A stretch of 64,000 nt of DNA from Heterodera schachtii. Taxonomy: Eukaryota > Nematoda > Chromadorea > Rhabditida > Heteroderidae. Positions 51,511 to 62,292 of the stretch are shown here, piece by piece. A program made the translations under genes and the position numbers. The stretch's first letter is position 1; each line of letters opens with the position of its first letter. The DNA is taken from contig SIJG01000001.1 in the NCBI GenBank assembly GCA_023374025.1, forward strand, positions 3,247,946 through 3,311,945. Reading direction: 5' to 3'. The notes under the pieces are model-generated. The model did no database searches. It saw nothing but the letters and a program-made list of their open reading frames with translations, and was not told the origin of the DNA.

Positions 51511-52536
51511 TTTTATTTTATTTTCTTTCTTTTGAATTGCATCACTTTACAAAAGAAAACCATAAGAAAACATTCAATGTTTTCTTATCATCGACTGATG
51601 AGAAAAATCAATTGTTTAAAAAAAAAAAAGAAAACGCAATAGAAAATTGACACGCGGAGGGGCCAAAGTGATCAGAAGGACAGTAAGGCTCAACAGATCA
51701 GTCAGTACCCAACTGTTCGTGATCAATTTGCCATGACTGATCAGTCCATTTGTTAATGACTGATCAGTCCATTTAGCAGATGTCTTTGTCTGATCACTTT
51801 TCATTTATTCATTTATGTATGATCATTTCAATTGATCAGTGTCCTCATTTTGTGTGCTTTTCCCATTTCTATTGTCCAATGCGTTTGCGGTGCCATCGGC
51901 GCCTTTTTCTGTCCGTCCCCTGCGAATTCGCGTCGTTTTCCTCCAAATCGGCGGAACAGCGAAAACTGTTCTGTGCAAATGGCCCTGGCTTGGGTCGCTT
52001 CTTCAATGCTTAATGTGTGCGTGTGAAAAGTGTCGATGCCTTTTCTGAAGGTGCGCAGTCTTTGCCGATCTAAAAAATCTAAAGAATTTCGTAATTAAGT
52101 GATCATCATTAATCAGATTATTATTAATCCATTAATTAATTGATTTGATGGATAAATGAATGACAATGGGGCCTTTTTAATTAATTTTCCCTCTCTAATT
52201 ATTATTTTAATTTTCGATTACTTTTCAACAAAATCATGGCCTTTCCTCGGCGCATCGCCGGCAGCGCAAATTGCCCATTTTGAGAAAAAGCAGCGAAAGA
52301 AGGCGAAACGAAATGGCCGAGGGAAAATGAGCAGAAAAGGCGCCGATCATCCAAAGAGCGGCGGAATACAAAGCAATGATTGGGACGAATTTGATCAGAG
52401 GAAGAGGAGGAGGAAGAAGAAAAGGAGGAAGAAGAAGGGGAAGAAGAAGGGAAGAAGAAGGAGGAGAAATCACGGCACGGGCCCAACACAAATTGTCACC
52501 ATTCGCTTAATGGGGCAAAATCATTGGCATTTTCTA
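51511..52536. other. Intergenic region with a cluster of TGATCA sites
   Basis: No gene supported. Between 51668 and 51840 TGATCA or near copies occur about eight times, several within ACTGATCAGTCC. 52080-52220 is AT-rich. Confidence 0.5.
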
Positions 52537-53304
52537 TTAAGCCGCACGACAATAATTTTTGTCAAAATTTCCCATTTGATGCTTTTTACATAAAAAGCAT
52601 TTCCTCCAACCTTTTCCGATAATGCGAAAGTGCCGTACGATTGTCCCCTCTTCTTCTTCTGCTGGTGCCGTTTTTGGTGCTGCGACTGTCGAAGAATTCA
52701 CTTCCTTTTCCATCTTTGGCTGATCATTTGTGGTCAGATTGTTGGCCAAAGTATTTGCGGGTTTGTTCAGCACAATGTAAATGCCCAATCCGAGAACGGC
52801 CATCAGTGCCACGAAACAGACCAATCCGCTGATGATGTCGCACTTTCTTCCCCCTTAAATGGCAATTGAAAGGAGAGGGCCCCAAGGCTTGCCACGGTTT
52901 CTCTCTCCCATTTTGCCATTTTGTCTCCCTTCCCTTTCCCTATAAACCCCCCCCCCCCCCTCCCCATTTCGTCTCCCACTTCTTTTCCTCCGCCGTTCCT
53001 CCTCCTCCTCGGTGACCACTTGGACCAGCGTTTGCTCCAATTTGGGCGGAATTGGTGTCGTTTTTCCGCCTGTGCCCCCCGGCTGTCCCTCGTCCTCTCT
53101 CTGTTCCATTCGTTCCATTTGTTCTTTCATCCGTCCCAAGTCTCTCCTCAACTTCCCAATCTCCAATTCCTGGACTCTTATTACCGTCGATTGTTCTGCA
53201 ATTTTTTCCGAAAGGCCGTAGCCGACTGAGTCCCTTGCGACGGCATTGGTCGTTTGGGCTGCGATTTGGTCGTAACTCGGAGGGGGCGCATCGATAAAAT
53301 GCAT
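52537..53304 (-). CDS. Coiled-coil single-pass membrane protein, unknown function
   Basis: Two exons, 52980-53304 and 52537-52853, join in phase 1 to 213 residues. The N-terminus has a PPPSY motif (a WW-domain target type), then an acidic/basic coiled coil (IRVQELEIGKLRRDLGRMKE, QMERMEQRE), a Pro/Thr linker, a Glu/Arg-rich stretch, one strong membrane span (GLVCFVALMAVLGLGIYIVL) and a tail of about 70 residues. No family recognised. The joined frame and the domain-like order make it a credible gene. Confidence 0.55.
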
Positions 53305-55400
53305 TCGACAAAGATGATCGGAGTAATAAGAAAAAAAGAGTAAGTAAGCTGAATTAGCGGAAGAAGCATCTCACAAAAACTTATTGGTGGATAATGAATG
53401 GCCAAACATTTAATAATTCCTTTTTCATTTGGCCATGGTAATGAATTGACTTAATTGCCAATTAATTAATTTTTAATACGAAAGCAAAAAAGCGGACGAA
53501 ATGACCTCGTCTACTGCTGCTTCTGATGAGTACCAAAACTGAATCAAATGGTCCTTTTTGTCTTTGGTGTGCGTGTGCTTTGTGATGAATGGACGAAAAA
53601 GCAAAAAACGGCGGAGGGACAAAAATAAAACGTAAGAAAAGGCGGAGATGACCAAAGGGACACCGAATGACCGACGAAGACAAACAGAAAACGGAGCTGA
53701 AGCGGGGGGGGGGGGGAGCAAAGAAAGGGGCGGACGAATCATTTGGCCAACCGAAAAAATGTTGGAAATGATGGGGGACAGGCAGAGGGAGGACGAAGAG
53801 GGGGGAAAGGGGGGAGAAGACGAGGGAGTGCGAGGGGGGGAAGGGGGAGAGGAAAGGAGAAAGGGGGCGGAGAAGGTGGAAGTAAGATCATTGAAGCGGG
53901 GGGAGTGAGGGGGGAGAAAGAGGGGAGGGGGAGGGGCAACAGAGAGGGGCAAGGGGAATGACGAAAGAGAGGGTGGCCATCTGCTGAAGGACTTCGGACA
54001 TAAATTGGGAGGGGGTGGACACTGACACTGACTGCCGTTTCGTACGCATTGCGTCCGCTGATCCGCTTGATCCCTCCCCCCCCCCCTAATTATTGCTGCT
54101 GATCACAGCTGTCCGCCACCACAATGTAATTTAATGCCTTTAAAAGACAATAAAATAATACTAATTTCACTACTGCGATTTAATGGCATTTGAAAATTTA
54201 ACATTTTTGCCTCCTTAAATTAGGGTAGGGCCCAAGATCCCGTAAAATTATTGCCAATAATTTACATGTAAATATATTTGGGAAAAACTTTTTGACTGTC
54301 TGACATAAGGCAAAAATTGAAAACTCCGAACCCTGACCCCGATTTAGCTGACCCCGACAACCCCGACTTTCTCACCCCGCCGAAGGGTCGGGTCCCTAAT
54401 CCTCCTTTAATTTTATATTTACATTCAATTAGTTCTCTCTGTTGGTCAACCAATGAGCCCAATCTTCAAGTCTCAAATGCTTCTTCCACCATTTGTCTCT
54501 TCCGTTGCCAATTGTCCCTTTTCCGCCGTTTGTCCGCCCTCTCAATGACAAATGCCCTCAAATGTCCCCACCCCCTCCCAAAATGACGTCAATTCGCCCT
54601 TTTCCATCATCCCATTACAATTTATGCGCTTTTTAAACCATTTAATGTGAATGTGACAAATCGTCGAGTGAAAATGCAAAAGTATGAGAAAATATTAAAG
54701 AAGAATAAGAATAAAAAAAGATCATTTCCACGAGTTTTCCAACCCAATCATTAATTTCTTATGCTTTTTTTCCTTCCCGGCGCATTTGTAAATGTTTAAT
54801 TAATGAATTAATTACAATTTAATTAATTAATGCCATTTTTAATGCTTAATTCGTTGCTTAAATAAGAAATGAAGTAATCATTCTGTTGCCTTTTCTCCTT
54901 TTTTTCTTTACCTTTCTTTCCACGGGTATTTTTCCCAATTGTCCGCCGTTTTGTGCCATTTATGGGAAAACGCCGCCCCCCCCAATGTTCCCATGTTCGT
55001 TAATTTTTCACTCCGCTAATTACTCTAAGCAAACAAATGTGCCGTGTTTGAGTGCCGTGTCGGCAAATCTCTTCAAGCGGAAAATCCCCGTCCCCTTCCA
55101 TTATTTTCCGTTTTAGTTCATTAACTTAATCTTCGCATCTGTAGTGCCGTTTGTCATCAAATGTCCTCCCTCAAATGTCACTTTGGTCCGTCTTTTCGCC
55201 ACTTTCCCTTTTCTCCGCTTTTTTTTGGCCGCGCTTCGTCCCTTTTTCCCAAATGTGCCCCCCTCCCAAATTCATTATCCCTTTTAAGCGGTGCTTTTTG
55301 CTTTGTTTGCGCATTCCTTCCCCCCCCCCCCCCCCTCTCTCTCTCCCCCCATTTTCCCCTTTCATTTTTCGTCCATTTTCTTTAACTTTGCCCTTTTTAT
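53305..55400. other. Gene-poor region
   Basis: No gene supported. Purine-rich, G-run-rich DNA at 53640-53965 leaves long meaningless frames. 54300-54590 is open on the plus strand but looks like composition. TTAATTAATTAATT blocks lie near 54800-54830. Confidence 0.45.
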
Positions 55401-55891
55401 ATGTCCAATGCGTCGTCCGTCCGTTCTGCCACTTGGGCACTTCTGCTCGTCCAATTGGTCCTCTCCTGCGTGGCCATCGTCGCCTCCGTTGGCATTGTCT
55501 GTGCCCATTCCCAATCGAAGGGTATTTCCGGCGCCCCACTCAATCCGAGGTGATTTGGCATTCCGTCGGCTTTTCCGCTGCTTTTCTTCCCCAATTGTTC
55601 CTCCGTTTGAGCCCTTCACTGCTTTTTGTGTGTGGGCTGAGTTTCGCCACGCTTTTCTCCGTCATTTTGGCCATGTTCGGCCTTTCTTGGCTCCGTCCGC
55701 TTTTTCTTTTGCCCATTATTTGCGCCTCGGGCGTCGTCTGCGTCTTTCACACTCTCTCCGTGGCCAATTGGCTCTCCGACTGGTGGATCAGTGCTGATCA
55801 GCCACTCGACTTGGATTGGCTGATCATTTTCACCTCGGCGATTACCTTCCAAGCAATTTCCATGCTGGTATTTTGCTTAAAAAGCATTTAA
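55401..55891 (+). CDS. Small multi-pass membrane protein, copy 1
   Basis: Exons 55401-55496 and 55550-55891 join at phase 0 to 145 residues. Four hydrophobic segments can be seen: ATWALLLVQLVLSCVAIVAS, then SLLFVCGLSFATLFSVILAM, LRPLFLLPIICASGVVCVFH, and LDWLIIFTSAITFQAISML. This is the size and layout of small nematode four-span proteins. The C-terminus (MLVFCLKSI) might be an intron read-through, since a GT follows ISML. No family named. A second protein of the same plan follows on the same strand. Confidence 0.55.
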
Positions 55892-56225
55892 TGATTTTTC
55901 AAAGTGTTAAGGCCTTTTACCTTCAAATTCGCTGCTATCGCCTTTTTTGAAAGTCAAATTCAAATATTCCATTAATTGTTGCGTTAATAATCGCTTCGAC
56001 TGCTGCTGAAAGTGAGCTATTTCTAAAAGGTGGCGCTAAATCATTTTTATTTCCATTGGCCATTTTCAATATTTTTAATTGAATAAAATTCCCTGGGGTG
56101 CCTTTCTCCTGCTTTTGTTTCCCCGTGAAAGTGTCAGTCAATCCGTCACCCTTTCTGCTCAAATGTTTATTCTCCCCCCTATAAATGAATTCCCCCCCCC
56201 CGACTCATTCATTTGTTTTCCCAAA

Positions 56226-56937
56226 ATGGCCAAACTTTGCAATGATCGTTCCGTTCGTTTTGCCCCCTTTTTGCCTCCGTCCAATGCCCCAAATTCGTTG
56301 GCCATTCACAAACTGTGCCTTGCCCTTCTCATCCTCCAATTGTCCCTTTCTCTCAGCCAAGTCTTCCACAACTCTTCACTCCTCCTCGCCCTCCATCCGT
56401 CGGCCTTTCACTACGAAACATCCAGGCAATGTTTTGGAGTGATCGGTCGGTTCTTCCGATCAGTGCCATCAAAAAAATCGCTTAACCGATCATTTTGTCC
56501 TATTAAATTAGACTGACTATTGATGTTCTTCATTTATTTTTGCGTTTTCTTAGGCTTGTTGTGTTCGTTTCGCTGTTTGTCAACCTCAGCTGGTCACTTT
56601 CGGTCATTTCCGCAATATTTGGCCTGGCGCGAAATAATGCGGCACTGATTCTGCCGAATTTGTCTCTTTCGGTTGGTCCGTTAGGTATTTACGCTAATTG
56701 ATGGATTATTTTTTAATGCTTTTCAATTTTTCTCTTTTAATGCCCCCCCCCTTTCAGTTCCTTCTTCTGCCCTTCCAAATAATCACTTTGCTTGTGCTGA
56801 TTCTCTCCTCTTCCTTCGCTCTTTCGATAGTCAATTCGTTAGGCTGTGCCTTCGTTTTGGCCGTTTCAATTCCAATCGAATGGATTTTATTGAGGCGAAT
56901 TCGGCGAAAGGCATTAGCCGAAGAGATTTGGCAATGA
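56226..56937 (+). CDS. Small multi-pass membrane protein, copy 2
   Basis: Exons 56226-56425, 56554-56671 and 56758-56937 give 165 residues. Four hydrophobic segments: KLCLALLILQLSLSLSQVF, LVVFVSLFVNLSWSLSVISA, FLLLPFQIITLLVLILSSSF and LGCAFVLAVSIPIEWILL, then a basic end RRIRRKALAEE. Intron 56426-56553 starts with GC (AG|GCAATG) and ends TTAG. The order of spans matches the gene 335 bases upstream, so the two may be diverged tandem duplicates, although sequence identity is low by eye. Confidence 0.6.
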
Positions 56938-57037
56938 AAGCGAAAGAAATGGAAAAATTGGGAAGAAATGGCGAAAGTTTATTCTGATAGAAATGTAAAA
57001 ACGATTAATTTATTAAAATAAATGGACATTTGATTCT

Positions 57038-58187
57038 CTAATCGAGCTCGAAACTGGCACGCATTGAAGGGGGACAGGAGAAATATCCCTCCTCCGCCTG
57101 CAACTCGTAAATTCTCTTCGGGAAAGGCCGCGCCGCCCCATTTGTCGGCTGCTGATGCCCAAACTCCGCCACCGTCGCCTTTCGTTCTGAATGAAGCCAA
57201 AAAAGGACTTAAATGGTGATCAAGTGATCAGAAGTGATCGGTTTCCATTGATCTCTTTTTTCTATTTGATCAGCTTTTGTGAGCCTCAATAGCTTCGAGG
57301 AGATTTCCAGTTAAGAAAACCATAAACAAATCGATGAATTTATCGTATGGTAAACAATTAATTTTCCGGTACTGAAAGTGTCCGACTCAACAGACCGTGC
57401 CCCATTTGTGACTGATTTTGTTTGACATGTCAGTGGATTTTCTTTCCTTTCACTCACCGATCAAATGCTTTTTGTCGCCAAGCCCAAAAGGATGGATCAG
57501 TGTGGACGGAAGCGACGACTTTCGGCGTCCGTTCTTCGGCACCAGCACCACTCGCAACTCGTGCCGATGCTTCGGGCTTTCCTCCTCGCGCCGCAGGGAA
57601 TTTTCGTCGTCGTCGCCGTCGCCGCCATGGAAAAATCGGACGAGAAAATAGCCGAGCAAAAAGACCAAAACGAGGCCGATCAGAGAGAGGAGAACGATGA
57701 CGGCGGAGAAAAGGCCATCGGCATTTGAGTGAAGGGGCGGCTCAAAGAAATCGACGTCTAAAAGGGGAACGGAACGAATGATCGGAGGCAAACGGACGGA
57801 CGGACCATCGGGCGAGGGCGCCATGCCGTGCTCATTTGAGTCCGACCGCGCCTCGTCCCTTCTGCCGTTCTGCTGCATTTGCCTCAGCAACTTTTTGTGA
57901 GTTTCGGCGGACGACGCCCAAACATCGGTCCGATTGACCCATCTGAAAAGAGAAGGATGCCATACTCAAAACAGCTTACTCATCAGTTTCATTTTTATGG
58001 GGTGCGTTTTTCTTAAATTTCGAGTTTTCTGAAACTTTTTTTTGGCTTTTTCATTCCCTCCGATTGACCTGAAAAACACTTTTGTGCCCGGCGGAATCAC
58101 TTTTTTGCTGGACGGCGCCACTTCGTCGCTACTCGAAGCAAGCCAAAAGTGTGCTGCATTTTCTGTAACGCCCGTTTTGGTGTCCAT
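57038..58187 (-). CDS. Single-pass membrane protein, unknown family
   Basis: Exons in coding order: 58069-58187, 57458-57942, 57038-57186. Phases fit and give 250 residues. There is no signal peptide: the N-terminus is MDTKTGVTENAAHFWLASSS. Then come KVFFRWVNRTDVWASSAETH, a linker, one membrane span (AVIVLLSLIGLVLVFLLGYF), an acidic patch (GGDGDDDENSLRREEE) and a basic cytosolic tail ending MRASFELD. VNRTDVWASS has an N-glycosylation sequon, consistent with an outside N-terminus. The function is not known. Confidence 0.65.
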
Positions 58188-58850
58188 TCTCAAAAATTGC
58201 GAGAACTGTGCAAATAATTGGGGTGAATAAATGCGAATGTTTTGGTTGCTCCGTCCTTCTTAACGTTTCTTTTGCTCCATTTGCTGAATGATTTCCAGTT
58301 TTTTCGCTAATCCTTCCGTTCAAAATGAATTCGAAGGAAATTTAATGCGAAGGGAAACGGCACAAAATGAAAGGGATGAAACAGCAAAAGCCAAGCCAAA
58401 ATCCCAAACCCTCAGCAATTATGCCTTAACTTTCATTTTCCTTGGCACTTTCCCCGCTAATCCGCCGCCCCGTCATAATTATTATCAGAGTTTAGCATCA
58501 CAACAGCAGACAAAATCATTAGCTGTTTCTGTAACGAATGAAAATCAAAGGTAAACGGACAGAGTGAGGGAAAAGGGACGGAAATTAATGAAATAATGGC
58601 AAATTAAAAGGGGGCGAAAGGGGGGGGGGGAATCCAAGACAAAAGCCAAGACAAACTCATTAACAATAATTATTAACAGTCGCAAATACAAATTAAAAAA
58701 GCTAAGCTTAAAATGGCAATTTCATCTCCAATTGTTCTCTAAAATGTTCTCTAAAAAAGACCAAAATGACGGGAAATAAATAAAATTTAAAAAATCTAAA
58801 AATGCCTTTGGCATTCATTTTAAATTTACCAGCAGAACGAGTCCCCCCCC
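58188..58850. other. Intergenic region
   Basis: Nothing recognised apart from a G run at 58620-58630. A plus-strand frame at 58288-58554 has no splice or homology support. Confidence 0.4.
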
Positions 58851-59093
58851 CCCCCCTCCACCCATTTTTACATACACATAATTCCCCCCATTTTTAAATA
58901 TAATTCCCCCCATTTTTAATATAATTCCCCCCATTTTTAAATATAATTCCCCCATTTTTAAATATAATTCCCCCCATTTTTAAATATAATTCCCCCCATT
59001 TTTAAATATAATTCCCCCCATTTTTAAATATAATTCCCCCCATTTTTAAATATAATTCCCTCCATTTTTAAATATAATTCCCCCATTTTTCGC
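58851..59093. repeat. 22-bp minisatellite, about ten copies
   Basis: Unit AATTCCCCCCATTTTTAAAT plus AT, with one- or two-base length variants, beginning after a C run. Confidence 0.9.
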
Positions 59094-59469
59094 CCCTTGG
59101 CATCCCTCCTCGCCCTTAGTTCACAATAATTGTCGCACCTTTCTCTCCAATTTTCAATTGCATTCACACACCAACAAATTTAACTTCGTTCGCTTCGGTG
59201 GGACTTTAAAAAGTGCATCAAATTGAGAGGGTCGAGGGGCGAAGTGAATTGGAGCGATGGGTCGGGTTGGCAATTGGCACTGCGTTTTAATTGTTGCCAA
59301 ATTGCCATCTTTTGAGTGTTGGCGGAAAATTGCCGAGAAGATCCACTAAAAAGTAATTTGCGACAACTTTACAAAAGCGCAACTGAGGCGAAGAAGGGGA
59401 GGGGAACAGGTTGATGATGTTTTGATGGGATGAAGATGACTTTGGGAGTTTGTCCATTGAATTGGGCGC

Positions 59470-59477
59470 TATAAAAG
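59470..59477 (+). promoter_or_regulatory. TATA box of the secreted peptide gene
   Basis: TATAAAAG lies 97 bases before the ATG at 59574. This is a good spacing for a short 5' leader and unusual in clarity for this window. Confidence 0.65.
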
Positions 59478-59573
59478 GGCGAAGTCGCGAGGGAACGCCA
59501 CCAAACAGAACGAACGAACCGAACCGAACACTCTCAACCCCACCACTTCTCTTGCTTGGCCCATCCTCACAAA

Positions 59574-59971
59574 ATGTCTTCTCTTCAGCCTCTCTTTTTC
59601 GCCGCTCTCTTTTTGGCCGTCTTTTGTCTCTGCGCCATTGCAATGCCGGCACAGCCCGAGGGGCCAATGTTCGAGTGGGTGCCAATTTAAATGCTCACAA
59701 TCAGTTTGAACATTTGCTCGTTTCACTTGAGCAGAGGCGGGCAACATCAAGCCGAGGCGGGGCGTGCCAAACGTTGGAGTCCGTATTACTACGGCGCATA
59801 CGGCGGTAAGTGAACTTTTTTTGGGTTGGGCGTGGTGAAAAGAGAGAAGGGACGCGGGGCTCACCGGTGCGCGGTGATTTGGCACCAATTTCAGGATGGG
59901 GCGGCGCTTACCCTTACGCCTCGTCGTATTACGGCCACGCTTACCCGTACTATTCGGGGTATTGGTGGTGA
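59574..59971 (+). CDS. Secreted Tyr/Gly-rich prepropeptide
   Basis: Exons 59574-59674, 59732-59805 and 59895-59971 join in frame to 83 residues. The signal peptide is plain: MSSLQPLFFAALFLAVFCLC, with a cut near AIA-MPAQ. A short pro-region follows and ends in the dibasic site AKR. The remaining 35 residues are almost only Tyr, Gly, Trp, Ser, Ala and Pro (start WSPYYYGAYGG, end YYSGYWW). This is the design of nematode epidermal antimicrobial/neuropeptide-like precursors (nlp/cnc type, YGGWG repeats) or small cuticle proteins. Homology is by composition only. It has its own TATA box. Confidence 0.7.
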
Positions 59972-61482
59972 AAGACGGACGGACGAACAAATCGGAAGGA
60001 CGAAAAGAAACGAATGAACGAAAGAACGGATGAATGACGAGAAAAGCACAATTTAATCTTACAACGCAAAGAAATGCCAACGAACGTTCGCGCGAAATAA
60101 ATTCTTTTGCATTGGCACAACAAAAGTTTAATCCTCGAGACATCAAAGGAAAGCAAAGCAAAACATAATAAGTAATAAGCCATTCCTTTTTTGTCCCTCG
60201 CAAAAAAAGGGAAAGAAATGAGAGAGAAATAAAAGCAAAGAACGGCAGAAGACACACAAAGGCAGGGAAACGGACAAAGCGAGGCCAAACGCAGCGCAAA
60301 ATGAAAGCGTCAAAAAGGCAAAATAAATTTATATGTTAAATATTTAATATTTAATTCAAATAAATTTTAAATTATTTTTTAGCAAAAATAAATAAATTAG
60401 AAAAACTAATATTTGTAAATCTTTATGATGCCAAAATGACCTCTATCATTAGGCTTCTTTAAAGTAAAAAGCATCTCAATTCAGCGATCCATCATCGAGT
60501 TATAATGGGTCAAACCAATAATTTTGTGTGTTCTCCCAATTGACGACCTATTCCTTTTTTTCGGAAAATTTTTCTCAACCCCCTAGGAATTTTTTTTTGG
60601 AGAATTCCCGATTTAATGGCCCGATCATCATGAAAAATAAATTTTTTAAATTTCAATAATTTCGGCTACGATTACGAATGCCTTACATTTTTTACAAATT
60701 CTCTTACGAATGCTAATTGCGCGAGAAAAAATCAAATTTTGGATGAAATTTGTTAAGAGATTTTTATAGAAATTAACAATTTTTCTTATTTTCTTTCAGT
60801 TTCCTTTTTTCTCTTTCCTTTCCTTCGATGAATAAAAATATTTATGTCGTGGAGCGGACTCGAACCTTTTACGTAAAATTTGTTAAAATTTATTTTTTCT
60901 TTTTAATCCGTGATTGTTTTTCTGTTTCAAATGAAGTACTGAAAAAGCCGACTGAATAATTCGCTGCCGTCCAACTCACCGCTTCCATCTCAACTTCATT
61001 TGTCAGCTTCATCATCAATCATCAGATACAAATGCTCTTTCTCTTTCTCTGTGTGTGTAAAAATAAAAAGCTTCTTCCCTCCATTCATTCCCATGATATT
61101 TTTGGTGCTCTCTTCTCAATGCTTACATACTTATGCTTTTGATGTGTAAGTGAATGTCATTGCTAATGCTAAAGCTAATGATTTGGAATGTAAATATTAA
61201 TAAGGCAAAGAGATTGATTCCATCATTGATCGAAACAAAAATTCAGCTGCTGAATTTACGTTTAACTTTATTAATTTTAACAATTACCTATAAAAATTTT
61301 TTTATCATCCGATTGCCTCCGTTTTTTTCCCTTTAAAACTTTCTAAATTATTAACTTTTTTCCTTTCCAATCAATGCCTTGCGAATGATTAATTAATTCC
61401 CTTTTTTGTTCAGTGAGTGATGGTTTTTGACTGTCAGTATTTTTAACAAATTATGGAAGGCCAAGAACGCCTTTTCATTTCG
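59972..61482. other. Intergenic region
   Basis: AT-rich. Nothing supported except a 17-base T-arm-like stretch at 60849-60865 (see rejected items). Confidence 0.45.
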
Positions 61483-62100
61483 TCAAAAAGTAAATTCGCA
61501 AAATGATGAGCCATTGAAAATGAATGAATGAATAAATGATTCATCACTTTTCTCATTTGCCTTTTCATCGATTCGATTTTCAGCTGCTGCCAACCGTTCC
61601 ATGAGCTTTCTGCACAATTCGTCGTCCCAAATGGAAGTGTACAAATTGCACAAAACTTTCCCTTCCGTCAATTCTTCTTCGTCCTCGCCTTCGTCCTTCT
61701 TAGAAATGCCTTCGTGAGTTTCTCCTGCCTTTGCCTTATCACTGCCATCGAATTAAATGTCTTTTTTTGTTTTTTATTTCCTTTTATCGATCGTTTTGCT
61801 TAAAGAATGAGAAAACCAACAAACATTTTACGTTTTTTTAGCTAAAAAATGAAATTTAATTCGCTCTCTCTTCCAACGCAATGTTTGTTCTTTCATTAGC
61901 AGTGAGGCCAATTGAATTTTGTGATTTTCCATTTGAATTTCTATCCATTTTCCCTCCACGTCAAAGTGAAACCTTTCCGCTTCATCCATTTTTTTTTTTG
62001 GTAATTGTCCCTTTTCATACGCCCATTGGCTTTTCACGTAACAATGTTCGTGCCGGTCAAATTTACCAGGGCAACCAAAACTTTGTTAATTCACACGAAT
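61483..62100 (-). CDS. Hypothetical coiled-coil protein (exon borders uncertain)
   Basis: Two minus-strand blocks look coding. The 5' block (about 61850-62100) reads FDRHEHCYVKSQWAYEKGQL then PKKKMDEAERFHFDVEGKWI. The 3' block (61483-61720) reads SKKDEGEDEEELTEGKVLC then WDDELCRKLMERLAAAENRI. A donor after KEQTL (phase 1) and an acceptor near 61726 would connect them. The style (HEHC pair, Trp/Tyr-rich helix, acidic linker) is like small mitochondrial subunits, but I cannot name the family. The start codon was not found. Confidence 0.4.
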
Positions 62101-62292
62101 TTGTATTGAGAAATTATTAGCATTAGGCCATGAAATTGTTCGCTCCCATGGAATTTTTATTAAAAGCATTAGCCAATCGGCACCAAAATTTCTTTTTTAT
62201 TGTAAATAATTCCCTTTCACTTTCTCAATTTTAAATTAACTTTTTCAGTTTCCTCCCATTTCTTTGCCTCCATTTTCAGTCCTTTTGAGCTT

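Noticed and set aside
51106..51650. Poly-Ser and poly-Leu/Phe open frames
   Set aside because: Pure translation of the CTT microsatellite.
53473..53961. Overlapping frames in G/A-rich DNA
   Set aside because: Low-complexity purine tract with long frames on both strands and no splice or domain support.
58851..59093. Possible CRISPR array
   Set aside because: Repeats are directly adjacent with no unique spacers; it is a simple tandem repeat in a eukaryotic genome.
60845..60870. tRNA gene (minus strand GGTTCGAGTCC)
   Set aside because: Only a T-arm-like piece is present; no anticodon arm or matching acceptor stem can be folded around it.
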